Positions 46,560 through 55,908 are shown, numbered from the stretch's first letter. The stretch is 64,000 nucleotides of DNA from Lamellibrachia satsuma (GCA_033239005.1 BSQZ01000029.1:1048501-1112500), one strand, 5' to 3'. A program made the numbers and translations. The notes: a model not told the origin generated them from the letters alone.

Positions 46560-48613
46560 ACTATTGCTTTATGCAGAGGTATAATTAGCTTTTTTCTTGT
46601 ATATACATATATATATATATATTTGCCTGCAGAGGACTGTATTAAAGCAACGATTAGAAGAAATATAACATACAAGGAAAAAATTATATCTCTGTATAAA
46701 GTATATAATATATATTCTTCTTACGATATGGTCTCCAAGCTTGTATGCAGTATTCTAAATGAGGCCTAACTATTGTTTTATATAGGGAATGAAATAAGTA
46801 TTATTTGTTTATGTAAAGTTATAACTGCTCTAGTCACATCATGACTGTATGGTAAACAGTGTTTTGAAGAGATCTCGGTCACATCATGACCGTATGGTGA
46901 TCTGGAGATCTCTGTACTATACTGTAAGTTAGAAGTAACAGTGGCATTAACTGTGACTGTTGTCATTATTGTTTAATTGCTGTCTTTCTGCTACAGAGAA
47001 GTACTTCACCCCCATCACGTGTTTCTTGTTCTTTAACTTCTTTGCGACTGTCGGCAGCTTCATCACTGAATGGGTGAAACAGGCAAGTCTTGACACAACT
47101 AAAGGCTGGTTTACATGAGAGATTATTTGCCTAATTGTTTGGCTGACACGTTGCAGCACAGTATTGCAGTACTATAATCTGTTATATAATACTGATTAGC
47201 GGAGCCAGTTTGTGGTTACTATTGTGTCGCTGAAATTGGGACTGGGTCCATTTCCTCCGATTGTTGACTGCAATTTTAAAGCAGTGGCCAATCAATGACT
47301 ACCACGACCGACAGCTGGTGTTGCATCCGTCGAGATTTTTCATCAAAGCTCCAGTGGGAATTGGTGTAAGTGAATAGGTTGCACTCGCAGTGTCTAGACA
47401 CATTGCGTGCATTGTCATGCTACACACCGTCGCCTGACCAACTGGGGCACACATTACTTGTGCAAACCATATGAAGCATTTATCCACAAACAAATTTATA
47501 TGCCAAAATCACATAAATTGAGGTAAGACTACCATCTAGTTGATAGTTACACGTTCTCTGTGCTTTCTCCAGAACATCACATGTACTGTTTTCTGAATGT
47601 CGCACCTTATCATCAGCCCATATTTATCCGTAGTCAGACCATTGTCAGGTTGCTGTATGTGTCTAACCTCCCTCCCTGTCTCCCTCCAGCCAGGGCCGCG
47701 CTGGGTGTGGCTGCCCATCGTCCTGCGCTTCCTCTTCATTCCCTTCTTCTGCTTCTGCAACTTCAAGCCTGCCCTCCGAAACATGCCTGTCTTCATCAAC
47801 AACGACTACGTCTACTGCGCCGGGGGCATCCTCATGGCCATCACCAGTGGATACTTCAGTAGTCTCAGCATGATGTATGTCCCAAGGTAGGACCAATTAA
47901 ATTCTTCAGAGACGAAAGTCTTCAAGTACATTATCATCTATTACTTAATATCATTGATACTATTGTAATTATGATCACCATTACCATTATAAGTATTATT
48001 AGCACCATTGTAATATTATCACCATTAGAAGTATTATCATTTATTACAATAAAGATTGTACCTCATTATTTTCACTGACCGTTCTAACTAGTATAAATAT
48101 CACCATTATAACTTTTATCACCATTATGATATTATCTCTATCATCATTATAACTGTCATCATTATCACAATTATATCTATCATGATTATCACAATAATAC
48201 TATTAATAATATCACCATCTCTATTATTACCACCGTCATAACTATTATAACCAGGGTTTTTTTAAAGTCTTTCACACGGGCAATTTGCCCACGTGAAAAC
48301 CCTCCATGCCTATGTGAAATTCAAAAGTAAATAAACAAATATTGTGTTGTGTATATATGCACGGTAATGCACCTGATAAAAGTAAAAACATATTTGCCTG
48401 TGGCTGTGTGAAATGTTGCACTGCCCAGGTGAGCTGAACCTTAAAAAACCCTGATTATAACTATCACTGTTATGTTGTGCCAGGTGTGTGGAGGAGCCCA
48501 AGTACAAAGGCACAGCAGGGATGATGGGAGCCTTCTTCCTCATCTTTGGCATCTTCTCCGGTATCCTCTTCTCACTACCTGTCACCATTTTCGTAGAAAA
48601 TGCCACCTGGTGA
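22481..48613 (+). CDS. SLC29A1-like: Equilibrative nucleoside transporter, SLC29 family (14 coding exons)
   Basis: Joined exons: 22481-22601, 23823-23967, 32403-32484, 33309-33448, 34088-34182, 39020-39070, 40889-40974, 42111-42159, 42699-42796, 43475-43573, 45297-45405, 46997-47082, 47690-47886, 48484-48613. The lengths sum to 1488 nt (495 aa plus TGA) and every phase is consistent. SLC29 proteins are 11-helix membrane carriers that move nucleosides, and in some members nucleobases or amines, down their gradient. Seen here: a hydrophilic N-terminus (about residues 1-88); TM1 with the family motif GIATLMPWNMFITA (exon 3); NGVYQNSVYGISANLP (exon 7), a hallmark; PDPRTSAIYYFLAA (exon 9); a short charged loop between TM6 and TM7 (exon 10); PGPRWVWLP (exon 13); and a C-terminus ending right after the last helix. 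Asn126 (NET) lies in the TM1-TM2 loop, where human ENT1 is glycosylated. A splice acceptor (CCCACAG, ends 22467) sits 13 bp before the ATG, so an upstream untranslated exon is likely. The family call is firm. Orthology to ENT1 rather than other SLC29 members is not settled. Confidence 0.93.
23265..23822 (+). repeat. Degenerate ~30-bp repeat carrying acceptor-like motifs, leading into exon 2
   Basis: Loose repetitions of TTGCTACAGGGATTAACC with ATGGGATTATATG spacers run up to exon 2. At least seven copies contain TGCTACAG or TGCTGCAG followed by a purine, i.e. good acceptor sequences. The real acceptor of exon 2 (ATGGTTGCAG, ends 23822, followed by GGATGG) resembles a repeat unit itself, so the splice site may derive from the array. 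Confidence 0.7.
24241..24590 (+). repeat. Three tandem ~115-bp units in intron 2
   Basis: The blocks start at the recurring ACCAGGACTGGTGGGGGTCC and contain AGAGGGTTACAATCTCTGTA and TGTTCAGTTGGAGGACTGCG. The three copies differ by small indels (for example loss of CTGTGC in the second). Confidence 0.88.
24591..26757. other. Intron 2 sequence without recognised features
   Basis: AT-rich single-copy-looking DNA between the 115-bp repeats and the satellite. Only short unconvincing open frames are present. Confidence 0.5.
26982..32197 (+). repeat. 45-bp satellite/minisatellite array, about 116 units, in intron 2
   Basis: The unit begins TCATTGAGTACGTCTAGGG and ends CTTACTTTATTTTG, 45 bp in all, repeated head to tail for 5.2 kb with point variants at a few fixed positions (GTACG/GTGCG/GTATG/GTAAG/TATACG; CTAGG/CTACG/CAAGG; CTCTTC/CTGTTC; ACT/GCT). 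Because 45 is divisible by 3 and this frame has no stop, the array is open as a 15-residue repeat (LSTSRVALFTYFILS). One 4-bp deletion near 30975 breaks it. Nothing suggests translation. The array lies inside the transporter intron between exons 2 and 3. Confidence 0.95.
31165..32060 (+). repeat. Dimeric (90-bp) higher-order zone of the 45-bp array
   Basis: Near the right end, units carrying GTAAGTCTACGG alternate with units carrying GTGCGTCTAGGG, for example from 31216 to 31450 and from 31660 to 32010. The shared variants on every second unit imply local amplification of a dimer rather than of single units. Confidence 0.75.
32306..32370 (+). repeat. Two-copy ~30-bp repeat just before exon 3
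   Basis: GTGGGGGTTATGCT and GGGGGGTCCATGCTGTG occur twice in tandem, 30-95 bp upstream of exon 3. Confidence 0.7.
35269..38074 (-). mobile_element. 5'-truncated non-LTR retrotransposon (Jockey/I-like LINE) in intron 5
   Basis: Read on the minus strand it gives: the end of an apurinic endonuclease (PQVIIGDFNSHSSLWG and PDLIFASN, 37663-38073); a linker and reverse transcriptase (36475-37638, with KAPGLDDIQTELIK, FRPISLLCHTYKLFEWLI and FVDLSAAYDTVNHRRLL); more RT (36052-36465, LPQGSVLAPMLFNIYTND and FIYADDLCTAS); and a C-terminal region with a cysteine/histidine cluster (CNCGELQTMAHLLCC, 35290-35709). Frameshifts near 37640, 36470 and 36050 and stop codons break it. The 14-bp sequence ATGCAGTATTCAGT flanks it at 35255-35268 and 38075-38088 as a target-site duplication. 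The 3' tail is (AAG)-rich rather than poly-A. Assignment to the Jockey/I group rests on motif style only. Confidence 0.88.
38957..38988 (+). repeat. (GTGC)n microsatellite, intron 5
   Basis: GTGCGTGCGTGC repeats about 30-60 bp upstream of exon 6; same motif (other strand) as at 1362-1390. Confidence 0.93.
39211..39580 (+). repeat. 24-bp minisatellite in intron 6 (A)
   Basis: The unit is ACAATGTACACAAAACACAG plus TGCA, about 15 copies. Units with CAGTGCA and CTATGCA alternate irregularly. It is open in several frames on both strands as an 8-residue repeat, with no sign of coding. Confidence 0.95.
39846..40871 (+). repeat. 24-bp G-rich minisatellite in intron 6 (B), ending at exon 7
   Basis: The unit is GATTTGGTGGAAGAGTGGGT plus GGAT, about 42 copies, with occasional 3-bp additions (GATTATTTG). 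It encodes LVEEWVDD-like repeats in one frame. The array ends at 40871 and exon 7 begins at 40889, leaving only about 17 nt (TATCTGTTTACTTTACAG region) for the pyrimidine tract and acceptor. Confidence 0.95.
42188..42362 (+). repeat. Degenerate ~21-bp repeat in intron 8
   Basis: Repetitions of TCAATGAAACTGCTCCTTGT-like sequence start about 30 bp downstream of the exon 8 donor. Confidence 0.65.
42661..42698 (+). promoter_or_regulatory. Duplicated 3' splice site before exon 9
   Basis: The segment TTTCAGTGACCCCTGACC occurs twice, 26 bp apart. The AGs end at 42672 and 42698. Only the second keeps the reading frame (MTPDPRTS...). Use of the first would read MTPDLSLFQ and then TGA. This looks like a small tandem duplication of the exon start. 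Confidence 0.75.
43748..43845 (+). repeat. (CA)n microsatellite, intron 10
   Basis: Nearly 100 bp of CA with one CCA interruption, abutting the pogo-like element. Confidence 0.97.
43846..44821. mobile_element. pogo/Tigger-like non-autonomous DNA transposon in intron 10
   Basis: The left end AGTCGAGCCTCGTTATAACG pairs with the inverted right end, whose complement reads AGTCGAGCCTCATTATTATG. GGTGGTC and CAGGGTCC follow further in on both sides. 'AGTCGAGCCTCGTTATAACG' resembles termini of pogo/Tigger elements. It is 976 bp and I see no transposase reading frame. It inserted at the edge of a long (CA)n tract (about 43748-43845). Confidence 0.65.
45530..45640. repeat. 32-bp inverted repeat (foldback) in intron 11
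   Basis: The left arm 45530-45561 (TCAGGTTCGTTGATG...) pairs with the right arm 45609-45640 with one mismatch, around a 47-nt loop. The arm sequence is the unit of the direct array at 45901-46348. Confidence 0.85.
45901..46348 (+). repeat. 56-bp tandem array, 8 copies, intron 11
   Basis: The unit includes GTCAGGTTCGTTGATGTTGA and GTGTGAATAGTTAAAGGG. Copies start at 45901, 45957, 46013, 46069, 46125, 46181, 46237 and 46293. They are nearly identical, with paired variants (GAAGTTG and GTCGGG) recurring every third copy. Confidence 0.93.
46352..46790. repeat. Inverted CR1-like LINE pieces flanking TA-rich tracts, intron 11
   Basis: On the plus strand 46420-46486 encodes LYKAIVRPHLEYCIQAWRPY, the same C-terminal RT segment seen at 53070-53125. 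The segment 46705-46785 is its inverted copy (CTTCTTACGATATGGTCTCC...). A further inverted piece lies at 46560-46605 and a direct one at 46640-46700. Between them are (TA)n tracts. The whole stretch could fold back on itself. Confidence 0.75.
47083..47689 (+). other. Intron 12 of the transporter, GC-AG type
   Basis: Exon 12 ends ...AAACAG and is followed by GCAAGT, which fits the consensus of the rare GC-AG introns. Using it gives ITEWVKQ|PGPRWVWLP in phase 0. A GT donor 9 nt upstream (TGG|GTGAAA) is also in phase, but it drops three residues (VKQ). From recalled invertebrate relatives, the stretch between the helix-8 motif and PGPR has the longer length. The acceptor is a strong pyrimidine tract ending CTCCCTCCAG. 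Confidence 0.7.
47925..48245 (+). repeat. ATT/CACC-rich imperfect microsatellite, intron 13
   Basis: Long run of CACCATTATAACTATTATCA-like triplets, followed at once by the 202-bp MITE. Confidence 0.8.
48252..48453. mobile_element. 202-bp hAT-type MITE in intron 13
   Basis: The termini are CAGGGTTTTTTTAAAG and, inverted, CAGGGTTTTTTAAGG. The 8-bp sequence ATTATAAC lies directly outside both ends (48244-48251 and 48454-48461) as a perfect target-site duplication, typical of hAT elements. Its right duplication ends 22 bp before exon 14. Confidence 0.85.
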
Positions 48614-50775
48614 GCAACAGTGAGCCATCTTGTGACAAGTTATTGAACTGATCCGATCACCAACAACAATCACAAAATATATTGTTTAAGACAGTGACCA
48701 GTGTCTATGGTCTTCAATGACCAATGTCCATGGTCATTGAGTCTGTTACTGAGAACTGTAGTATTTTTGTTATGACTTTATTGACAGCTCTTCTGTTAAC
48801 AACACTGCCATCTGGTGGTCAATTGCTGTGTGTTAATCTTGTGTTTGTGTTTAACTGATACCATGGGTGTTGTTCAGTGTGTAGTCAGCTCTGTTTAGAG
48901 GTGTCATTAGAAATTAGAGGAATACGTTCAAATTGAATATCTGGTGGAAAGAATGTGTGAATTCAGGCACATTATTCTGTGGGGAGACGTTAACAGACTG
49001 CAGTCTTGAGAAATTATGACTGCTTAGAAATAACATAGCTCTGATGAATGAGACTTTCAGTGGGGAGTCTTGCTGGGATTTTGAAGGAAGTCTAGCCGGG
49101 ATATTGAGGGAAGTCTAGCTGGGATCTTGACAGGATTGTTGGAGATAACTTTCTTGTGTTGCAAGTACACTTATGCTTGGAGTGCCATTTCCTCCAAGGA
49201 CATACAAAATACCACTACTTTGTTTTGATTAATGACAACTCTGTTTTCAGTATGAACACAATGATTATGTCAGGTAGAGTTGTTGATCAGGTGATTTAAT
49301 CGACTGGATTAGAGCTCTTCTGTGGCCTGGAATTACTTCGCAGGGCAGTTACAAAATGTATAGTGTACTGTGCTTAATAGAATCACTTCGAGCCAAAGCG
49401 GCTGAATCACTTAAGCAGCATATTTTAATACTGCATGAACAGGGAATGATTCTGTCCCAGCCAATGTATTTGATTCTACTAAATGGATGATTCTGTTAAA
49501 CAGTGTGCACTGTAGTGTGCTATGAATTTGTAAACAAAATTGGTTGCCCAATGAATTATGTTTAACTTATCAAGTAATTTCAGTATGTGTTACCTGTAGA
49601 TAAACAAGAGTGTCTAGTAGTTTGTTGTTGTGAAAGTAAGGGGTAAGTAGCAGCGTGGTTACACTTGAAGTTTATTACTCCAAGGCTAAAATTGTAATTA
49701 GTTTCTGTCTAAATACAACATACTTGCTAATATGAAGGTGGCTTTCTCATCTATGTCCTAGTCTGTATTTCCTGGCTAAGCAGCTGCTGGTGACATGATA
49801 ATTATAGAAATATAATGTCATCTTCGTAATGTCGGCTTCACTCAAGCACTTTTTATCAGAATCATTCATCGGCTTACCAATGGGACCAACTTGAAATTAA
49901 GCCTTAATCTTTCTCATCTTTTATATTCTTGGAGGAATTCTTATGTGCGCCTCACACCTGCACTGGTAATGTGCAATACTAAATGCAAATATCCAATTTA
50001 GCATAATGAAATAGAGGCAATATATATTTTTTATATGTTACTGTCCAGTTTACGTTTTGAAGATTGATATCACTGGTCCTGTTGGCACATAACAGTATAA
50101 AATGGGTAACATCAATTTATATTTTATATAGTCCTGAGGTGCTACAACACAACAGAACATGCAAAGTGCAAAGTATTTTGTATGTTGATTTATATGTAGT
50201 AACATTGTTGTTATAATGAAAAGTCATAAAAACAGGGTTTGTTAGTAGTAATAATTTTGTAATCATTGTACAAGTGAAGCTGTATATTTTGTTTAAAAAA
50301 AATAACAGTTTTAACGTGGTTTAGGCTTAATTCTATCATGACGAACCAGTGAAATATAAAAAATTTGCATGGTAATTTTGTAGGCATTTTCCAGATATGG
50401 GTATGATACGCCATATCTGTATTTGATGAGACGCTAACTTTACCTATTTTGTTGTTCATTACATGATATTGTTAGAAAAAAACATCCATTTAGACAACAT
50501 GTATGTTTGTCAAAAGTTGTTTTCAAGAGGCATAGAGTGTTTAGTGTTTGATGATTGTTTTAAGTGAAAACTTTATACTGAACAATGTTCAACTGTTTCT
50601 ATTATGTGTTAGTGCTATAACACAACCTTTCCATACAATAATTGTTAATAATAATTTGTAATAGGATTTGGAAAATGAAGTATCAGATTGTTGTGAATTT
50701 AACTTTCTTTTCATTTGTCTCTATCATTTCATGTTTAGTCTAAAGTGTGTATCTGCCATGCATGCATGTTTGCGT
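48614..50775. other. 3' flank of the transporter; no gene recognised
   Basis: Probably includes the 3' UTR. I could not place the polyadenylation site. AT-rich with no convincing open frames. Confidence 0.5.
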
Positions 50776-50779
50776 GCAT

Positions 50780-50990
50780 TAGTGCCCAGCACGGGCCTGT
50801 AATTTGAGCCCAAGCCCGGCCCGCAATTGGCAGTTAGAATCCTGGCCCGCAAAATTTCGTCCTGTCTGGCCCAGGCCCGGAAACTTGAATTTAGGCCTGG
50901 CCCAGGTCCGGCCCAGCCTGCACGTTTCAGACCTTGGCCCAGCCCATACCCGCAGGCTAAAGATGGGTAAGCCCACGGCCCGCTAAATTT
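50780..50990. repeat. GC-rich GGCCC-motif repeat
   Basis: Many short GGCCC/GCCCGG words (AAGCCCGGCCCGC, TGGCCCAGGCCCGG, GGTCCGGCCCAGCC) in otherwise AT-rich DNA. Both strands are open for 60-100 codons because of composition. I see no gene. Confidence 0.7.
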
Positions 50991-51107
50991 AGAAAAGATA
51001 AACATCTTATATAACAAAAACGAAACACAAATAAACTGCAATACATACATATTGTTTTATTAAGTAACGTTAAAAAACATTAATATCTTAAGGTATATAA
51101 ATATAAG

Positions 51108-51158
51108 GTATTAATATTATCTATCTTCAGGTTATAAGTATGCTTATAACCTGAAGAT
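51108..51158. repeat. 24-bp perfect inverted repeat at a LINE junction
   Basis: TATTATCTATCTTCAGGTTA plus TAAG and its exact complement surround a 4-nt loop (TATG). The right arm is the first recognisable bit of the LINE fragment that follows. Confidence 0.85.
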
Positions 51159-52631
51159 AGATAATACTGCCCATAAATTAGGAGGAATAGAAGAACAAAA
51201 AGATATCAGGGTTATTATTGCTTCTAACCTAGAATTTGACAAACACATCAACCAAAAAATAAACAAAGCGAACAGTATCATGGCAGTTATTAGAAGGTCC
51301 TTTACAACCCTTCTGAAAAACATGTCTGACGCAGGTTATAGATGCGTATGTTTAAATGCTAGGAGTATAGTAAATAAAAAACAAATTAAACATTATGGTA
51401 GAAGATATTGACCCTCACATAATTGGTATTACCGAATAATGGGCAAACGCAGACATAACAGATGCTGAATTAGGATTGACAGGATATTTAATGTTTAGGA
51501 GAGATTGAATAGGAAGAAGGGGAGGGGGAGTTATTTTATATGTTAAAGAATCTATTCAGGCTTATGAAATAAAATTAGAAAGGGAAGCAGATTACGATGA
51601 AGCTGTTTGGTGCAAAATAGTTTCAGGAAATGAAAAATTAACTATTGGATTAGTGTACCAGAAAGGATGAAGACTATGCAAATTACAAAGAGGCACTTAA
51701 CCTAGCTACAACTGAAATTAGAAAATCTAAAAGAACCTTTAAAAAAAAATTGGCAGTTAATATAAAAAATGACAACAAGAGTTTCTATGTAAGGAGTAAA
51801 CAGAAAGTTCGAGATAAGGTCAGACCACTGGAAAACAACAGGGGAAGCATAATTTCAGACGGGTTTCAAATGGCAGAGGTCCTGAATGAGTATTTCAGCT
51901 CGGTTTTTACCACAGACGATATCATTTTGCTTCCAGTTCCATTTACAAAATTTGAGGGCAATAAATCAGAACATTTAGGGCAGCTATTTGTAACTCCTGA
52001 AATTATAGCAAAGAAAATTAAGAAGATGAAATATAATAAATCACCTGGAGTTGATGGGATACCACCAAAACTGCTTAATGAAATTGTTGAGCAAATTAGT
52101 ACACCACTTGCAAAATTTTTAACTTGTCACTAGAAGAAGGAATAGTTCCTTCAGAATGGAGAGAAGCAAACATTACGCCGCTATTTAAGAAGGGATCGAG
52201 GAACAAGCCAGAAAATTACAGACCTGTGAGTTTAACATCAGTTGTATGTAAATTACTTGAAACATTAATTAGAGACCACATGGTGGAATTCCTCGTAAAA
52301 CATAAATTAATAAATACATCTCAACATGGATTCCTAAAAGCAAGGTCATGTCTAACCAATCTCTTATGTTTTTTTGAAGAAATTACAAAGTGGGTAGATG
52401 ACGGGTCACCAGTGGATGTTGTCTACTTAGATTTTCTGAAAGCTTTCAATAAAGTGCCACACCAAAGATTGTTATTTAAACTAAAAGCCCATGGTATAGG
52501 TAATGATGTAATCAACTGGATAGAAAAGTGGCTTACACACAGAAGACAGAGAGTAATAGTAGATGGTGAGATTTCAAACTGGAAACCGGTCTTGAATGGG
52601 GTACCACAGGGATCAGTATTATGCCCTATAC

Positions 52632-52683
<52 letters not shown>

Positions 52684-53535
52684 AATTTGGAAGATAACAT
52701 ATCTAGCAAAGTACTCACATTTGCAGATGACACAAAATTATTCAGAAAGGTTACTAATGATACAGATAAACAAAGTTTACAGGATGATCTAGATAAATTA
52801 GTTAAATGGTCAGAAAAATGGCAAATGTTTTTCAATTTTGGGAAGTGTAAATGTATACACATAGGACATGGAAACATGGACGAAGAATATAAAATGGGGG
52901 TGCTGTACTAGGCAAAACCACACAAGAAAAAGACTTAGGAGTAACATTTAGTGCTGACATGAAAGTTTCAGAGCAATGTCGGATTGCTGCTTCGAAAGGA
53001 AATCAGATTCTAGGGCTAATTAGGAGAACTATCATGTATAAGGAGAAACAGCTAATTGTACCCCTGTATAAAGCAATAGTTAGACCACATTTGGAATATT
53101 GTATTCAAGCATGGAGGCCGTATCGTAAATAGGACATAGACAAGCTAGAAAGAATACAACGAAGAGCAACTAAAATGATTCCAGAAATGAGAGACTATAG
53201 TTACGAAAGTCGCTCATTACAATGTGGTTTGACAACACTAGAGACCAGGAGACTAAGAGGAGACCAAATAGAAGTGTTTAAAATAGTGAACGGTTATGAG
53301 GATGTTTGTAAGAATCTTCAAACTTAAAGAAGGCAGTAGAACCAGAGGACACAAAGCAGCATTAGTTAAGGAGCAGTGTAGGTTGGACAGAGGGTGATAA
53401 ATGAATGGAACAAACTGCCAAATGATTGTGTTAATGCTAGTAGTGTGAATATGTTTAAAAATAGAATTGACAGATATTTGATAAGGGCGGGCTACACATA
53501 GATGAAAAAATTTTTGGACTCTTGATAAGCCGATG
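51135..53535 (+). mobile_element. Rearranged CR1-like LINE pieces
   Basis: 51135-51320 encodes a late RT segment (LGGIEEQKDIRVIIASNLEF). 51330-51660 then encodes early endonuclease (CLNARSIVNKKQ and GGGVILYVKESIQAYE), so two insertions or a rearrangement are joined. 51680-53500 is reverse transcriptase: NKSPGVDGIPPKLL, NYRPVSLTSVVCKLLETLI, VYLDFLKAFNKVPHQRL, NGVPQGSVLCPILFLIY, FADDTKLF, then LYKAIVRPHLEYCIQAW. There are stops and frameshifts near 52133, 52680, 52910 and 53130, and about half of the endonuclease is missing near 51665. The motif style fits the CR1/L2/Rex group. Confidence 0.85.
52638..52680 (+). repeat. (TA)n tract inside LINE reverse transcriptase
   Basis: The tract sits exactly where the conserved LIYINNL motif is encoded (TTAATATATA...AACAATTTG). 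It has expanded by a length that shifts the frame. Confidence 0.9.
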
Positions 53536-53599
53536 GCTTCCTTGTCCACTTGCCATCTGGAACTTGTTGTTTGGTGATGGCAATCTTGTTAAATCTTGT

Positions 53600-54115
53600 T
53601 AAAACCCTAAAACAACATAATTTTGTGCCATTATATGAAGTTATGAAGGATATTCCTTACCAGGAAAGACTTGAGAGATTGAAACTTGCCACACTTGTGT
53701 ATAGACGAACACGTGGTGATATGATTAAGGTATATTAACTGCGTCAAGGGAAATTTGACAGTGATGTATCTAACATTGTTAAGTTGCACAAAGACAGTGA
53801 TACAAGGGAAGGAACAAGGGGTCATAGTTTGAAATTGTTTCTAGAACGTGCTCGTACAAAAGTTAGAAAAGAAAGTTTCTCATTTAGAGTTACCAGATTA
53901 TGGAATGATTTACTGGAAGTAGTTGTAACTGACTCAAGTGTCAACTCGTTTAAAACCCGTCTAGATGCACATTGAAGTACTGAGGAATTTCTCTACAACT
54001 ACAAAGCCGCTTTGCCAGAAAGCTGTAGAGCATTCCAAGGGAAAGTTGAAGATCTGACCACAGAGGCCACCGCCTACGGTCAGGAAGAACCTAAGTAAAC
54101 CTAAGTAAGTAAATA
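53600..54115 (+). mobile_element. 3' end of a second LINE
   Basis: 53550-53738 gives RLKLATLVYRRTRGDMIKVY followed by a stop. The same frame continues to FRVTRLWNDLLEVVVTDSSV, then NSFKTRLDAH and a stop (53975). This is the C-terminal region typical of CR1-like LINEs but different from the previous copy. A CCTAAGTAAACCTAAGTAAG tail at about 54090-54112 is a microsatellite-like 3' end. Confidence 0.7.
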
Positions 54116-55766
54116 TCTAAACATTGTAAATCTGCTATCTACTGAAATACTAATGTCAGTTGTTGTCTAGCAGTGTCTAGCTAGTAGCTACTACTAGCTA
54201 GTACTAGCTACTACTACTTCTTTCTCGCAATATGTATAACATATTGTTCACGCTGCTTGGTCAGTCAACTAAGGTAACTTAATTTAATTAAGTAAAGTTA
54301 CTAGTAAGGGTAGTAAATTTGGTATTAATTGATATTTCAGTTATGTCACCCAGTGGCATTTCCAGCAGGCCTGCAGTCACTAGCCTGACAGAGATCAGGT
54401 TCAGACATGTGACTTAGTACAACTGTGAATGAATCAGTACTAGGGAAATTGAAGACACTAAACGGTAGACACTAGTTAACACAATTGGAAAATACTAACT
54501 ACCAATTGGGGTGTTCACTGGGCAGTGGGCAGGTCAGTCAGACAGGCAAGATTTGGAGGGAAGACCTAGAAAAGTAAACATTTGGGGCTGGCTACTTCTA
54601 GTCAATTGAACTTATGGGGTCATTAGATCTATGCGAAAGGCTGCATTCATGCCAAACATATGCACATGTAACATCTGTATTCTGTATGTACTATGTAGTA
54701 GTAATATGTACTACATAGTGTGTGTACTGTCTATGCATTGCTAGGCAATGCATTATGCAGGTGTACAAACACATAGTATACTACAAACCCAGAGAATCCA
54801 ACACCCCGTTTATCCTCAGCAATAACGATACAATACTTGTATAATTAATTGTCAAAACAAGCATCTACAACTTTTAAAATGTAAACAAATGCCCCATGTC
54901 CCCATGAACAAATATTTTGTGAGCAAATCTCTTTCCATCAAATATGTGAAGTGGGCATTCCAGCATACCTGTAATCAGTACATGCAAGTGTAGTAATAGG
55001 GGACATGCGCTGTCATTTTAATCAGTTTTTATTCATTTGTGCATATGTGCTTGTAAGAATGTGTAAGTGAACAATGCGATGACGTCACGGGTGATCATTA
55101 TCCGCTGAAACACGGAATTCAGTGTTTTTATTTATCAAATGTATTACTTTTTTAGATCAGGGCAAATCCGTTAAGAATTGTTTTAATGTCTGGGTGGTAG
55201 AAGTCGATCTGTGTGGAAACTGTGAAGGCGGCAATAAAGGAAAACTCATATATCCGCCGCCATGTTTGGTTGTACAACTTCGGCTGGGTAGTTGAATTAA
55301 CCTCGAACTGTTCCTGAATCTCGCTGTGTCAAAGCCGTTGATTGGGTGAACTGACTGGGTAGTCCAGTCGGATGATATCGTACAACTGCTTCGGTGTTTA
55401 TATGTCGAGACCGAATGCGAAAAGGCGCACACATCGAAGGATTTTGAGTTCTTCGTTTTATTTTTGGGCCCAGTTAGTCTGAAGAAACCTTTATGCAAGA
55501 TATCAATATTCTAAATTATAAACCATTATTTCATCGATTGATTGCAGACAAATTATTAGAATAGTTGTTTTTGAAGGAAATACGAACGATTATGCAGTCA
55601 CCGATGTGTCCCACTAGTAGCTAACGAGAGATGAAGCGAAATCTGGTAGTGGTAGGTAGCAATTTTGTGCTGTTAACCAATTTCATTCTGTTGACTATAA
55701 TAGTATAACATTAATGTCTCTTCAAGAGTATGGAGTTAAGCCGATTTACTAGTAAAAGTAAAGATG
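54116..55766. other. No feature recognised
   Basis: CTAGCTAGTAGCTACTAC-type simple sequence near 54175-54215. The minus-strand open frame 55157-55498 has no recognisable similarity. Confidence 0.4.
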
Positions 55767-55771
55767 ATTTA

Positions 55772-55908
55772 TGTAGTGTTTTCTGGTTATCATACAATAC
55801 AGCATACAATACAAGTTCGTAAATCAACCGGTACTTTATTCACCTCGCCATGAGGGTGTCTCTCCCCGAGATATTCTCCCCCGTATTATTACAATAGATC
55901 ATGCCACA
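55772..55908 (-). repeat. 3' LTR of the Ty3/gypsy element (137 bp)
   Basis: Starts TG and ends CA on the plus strand, and is identical by eye to 59964-60100. The adjacent polypurine tract reads GAGAAAGGAGGA on the element strand. ATTTA at 55767-55771 is the left half of the target-site duplication. Confidence 0.95.
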
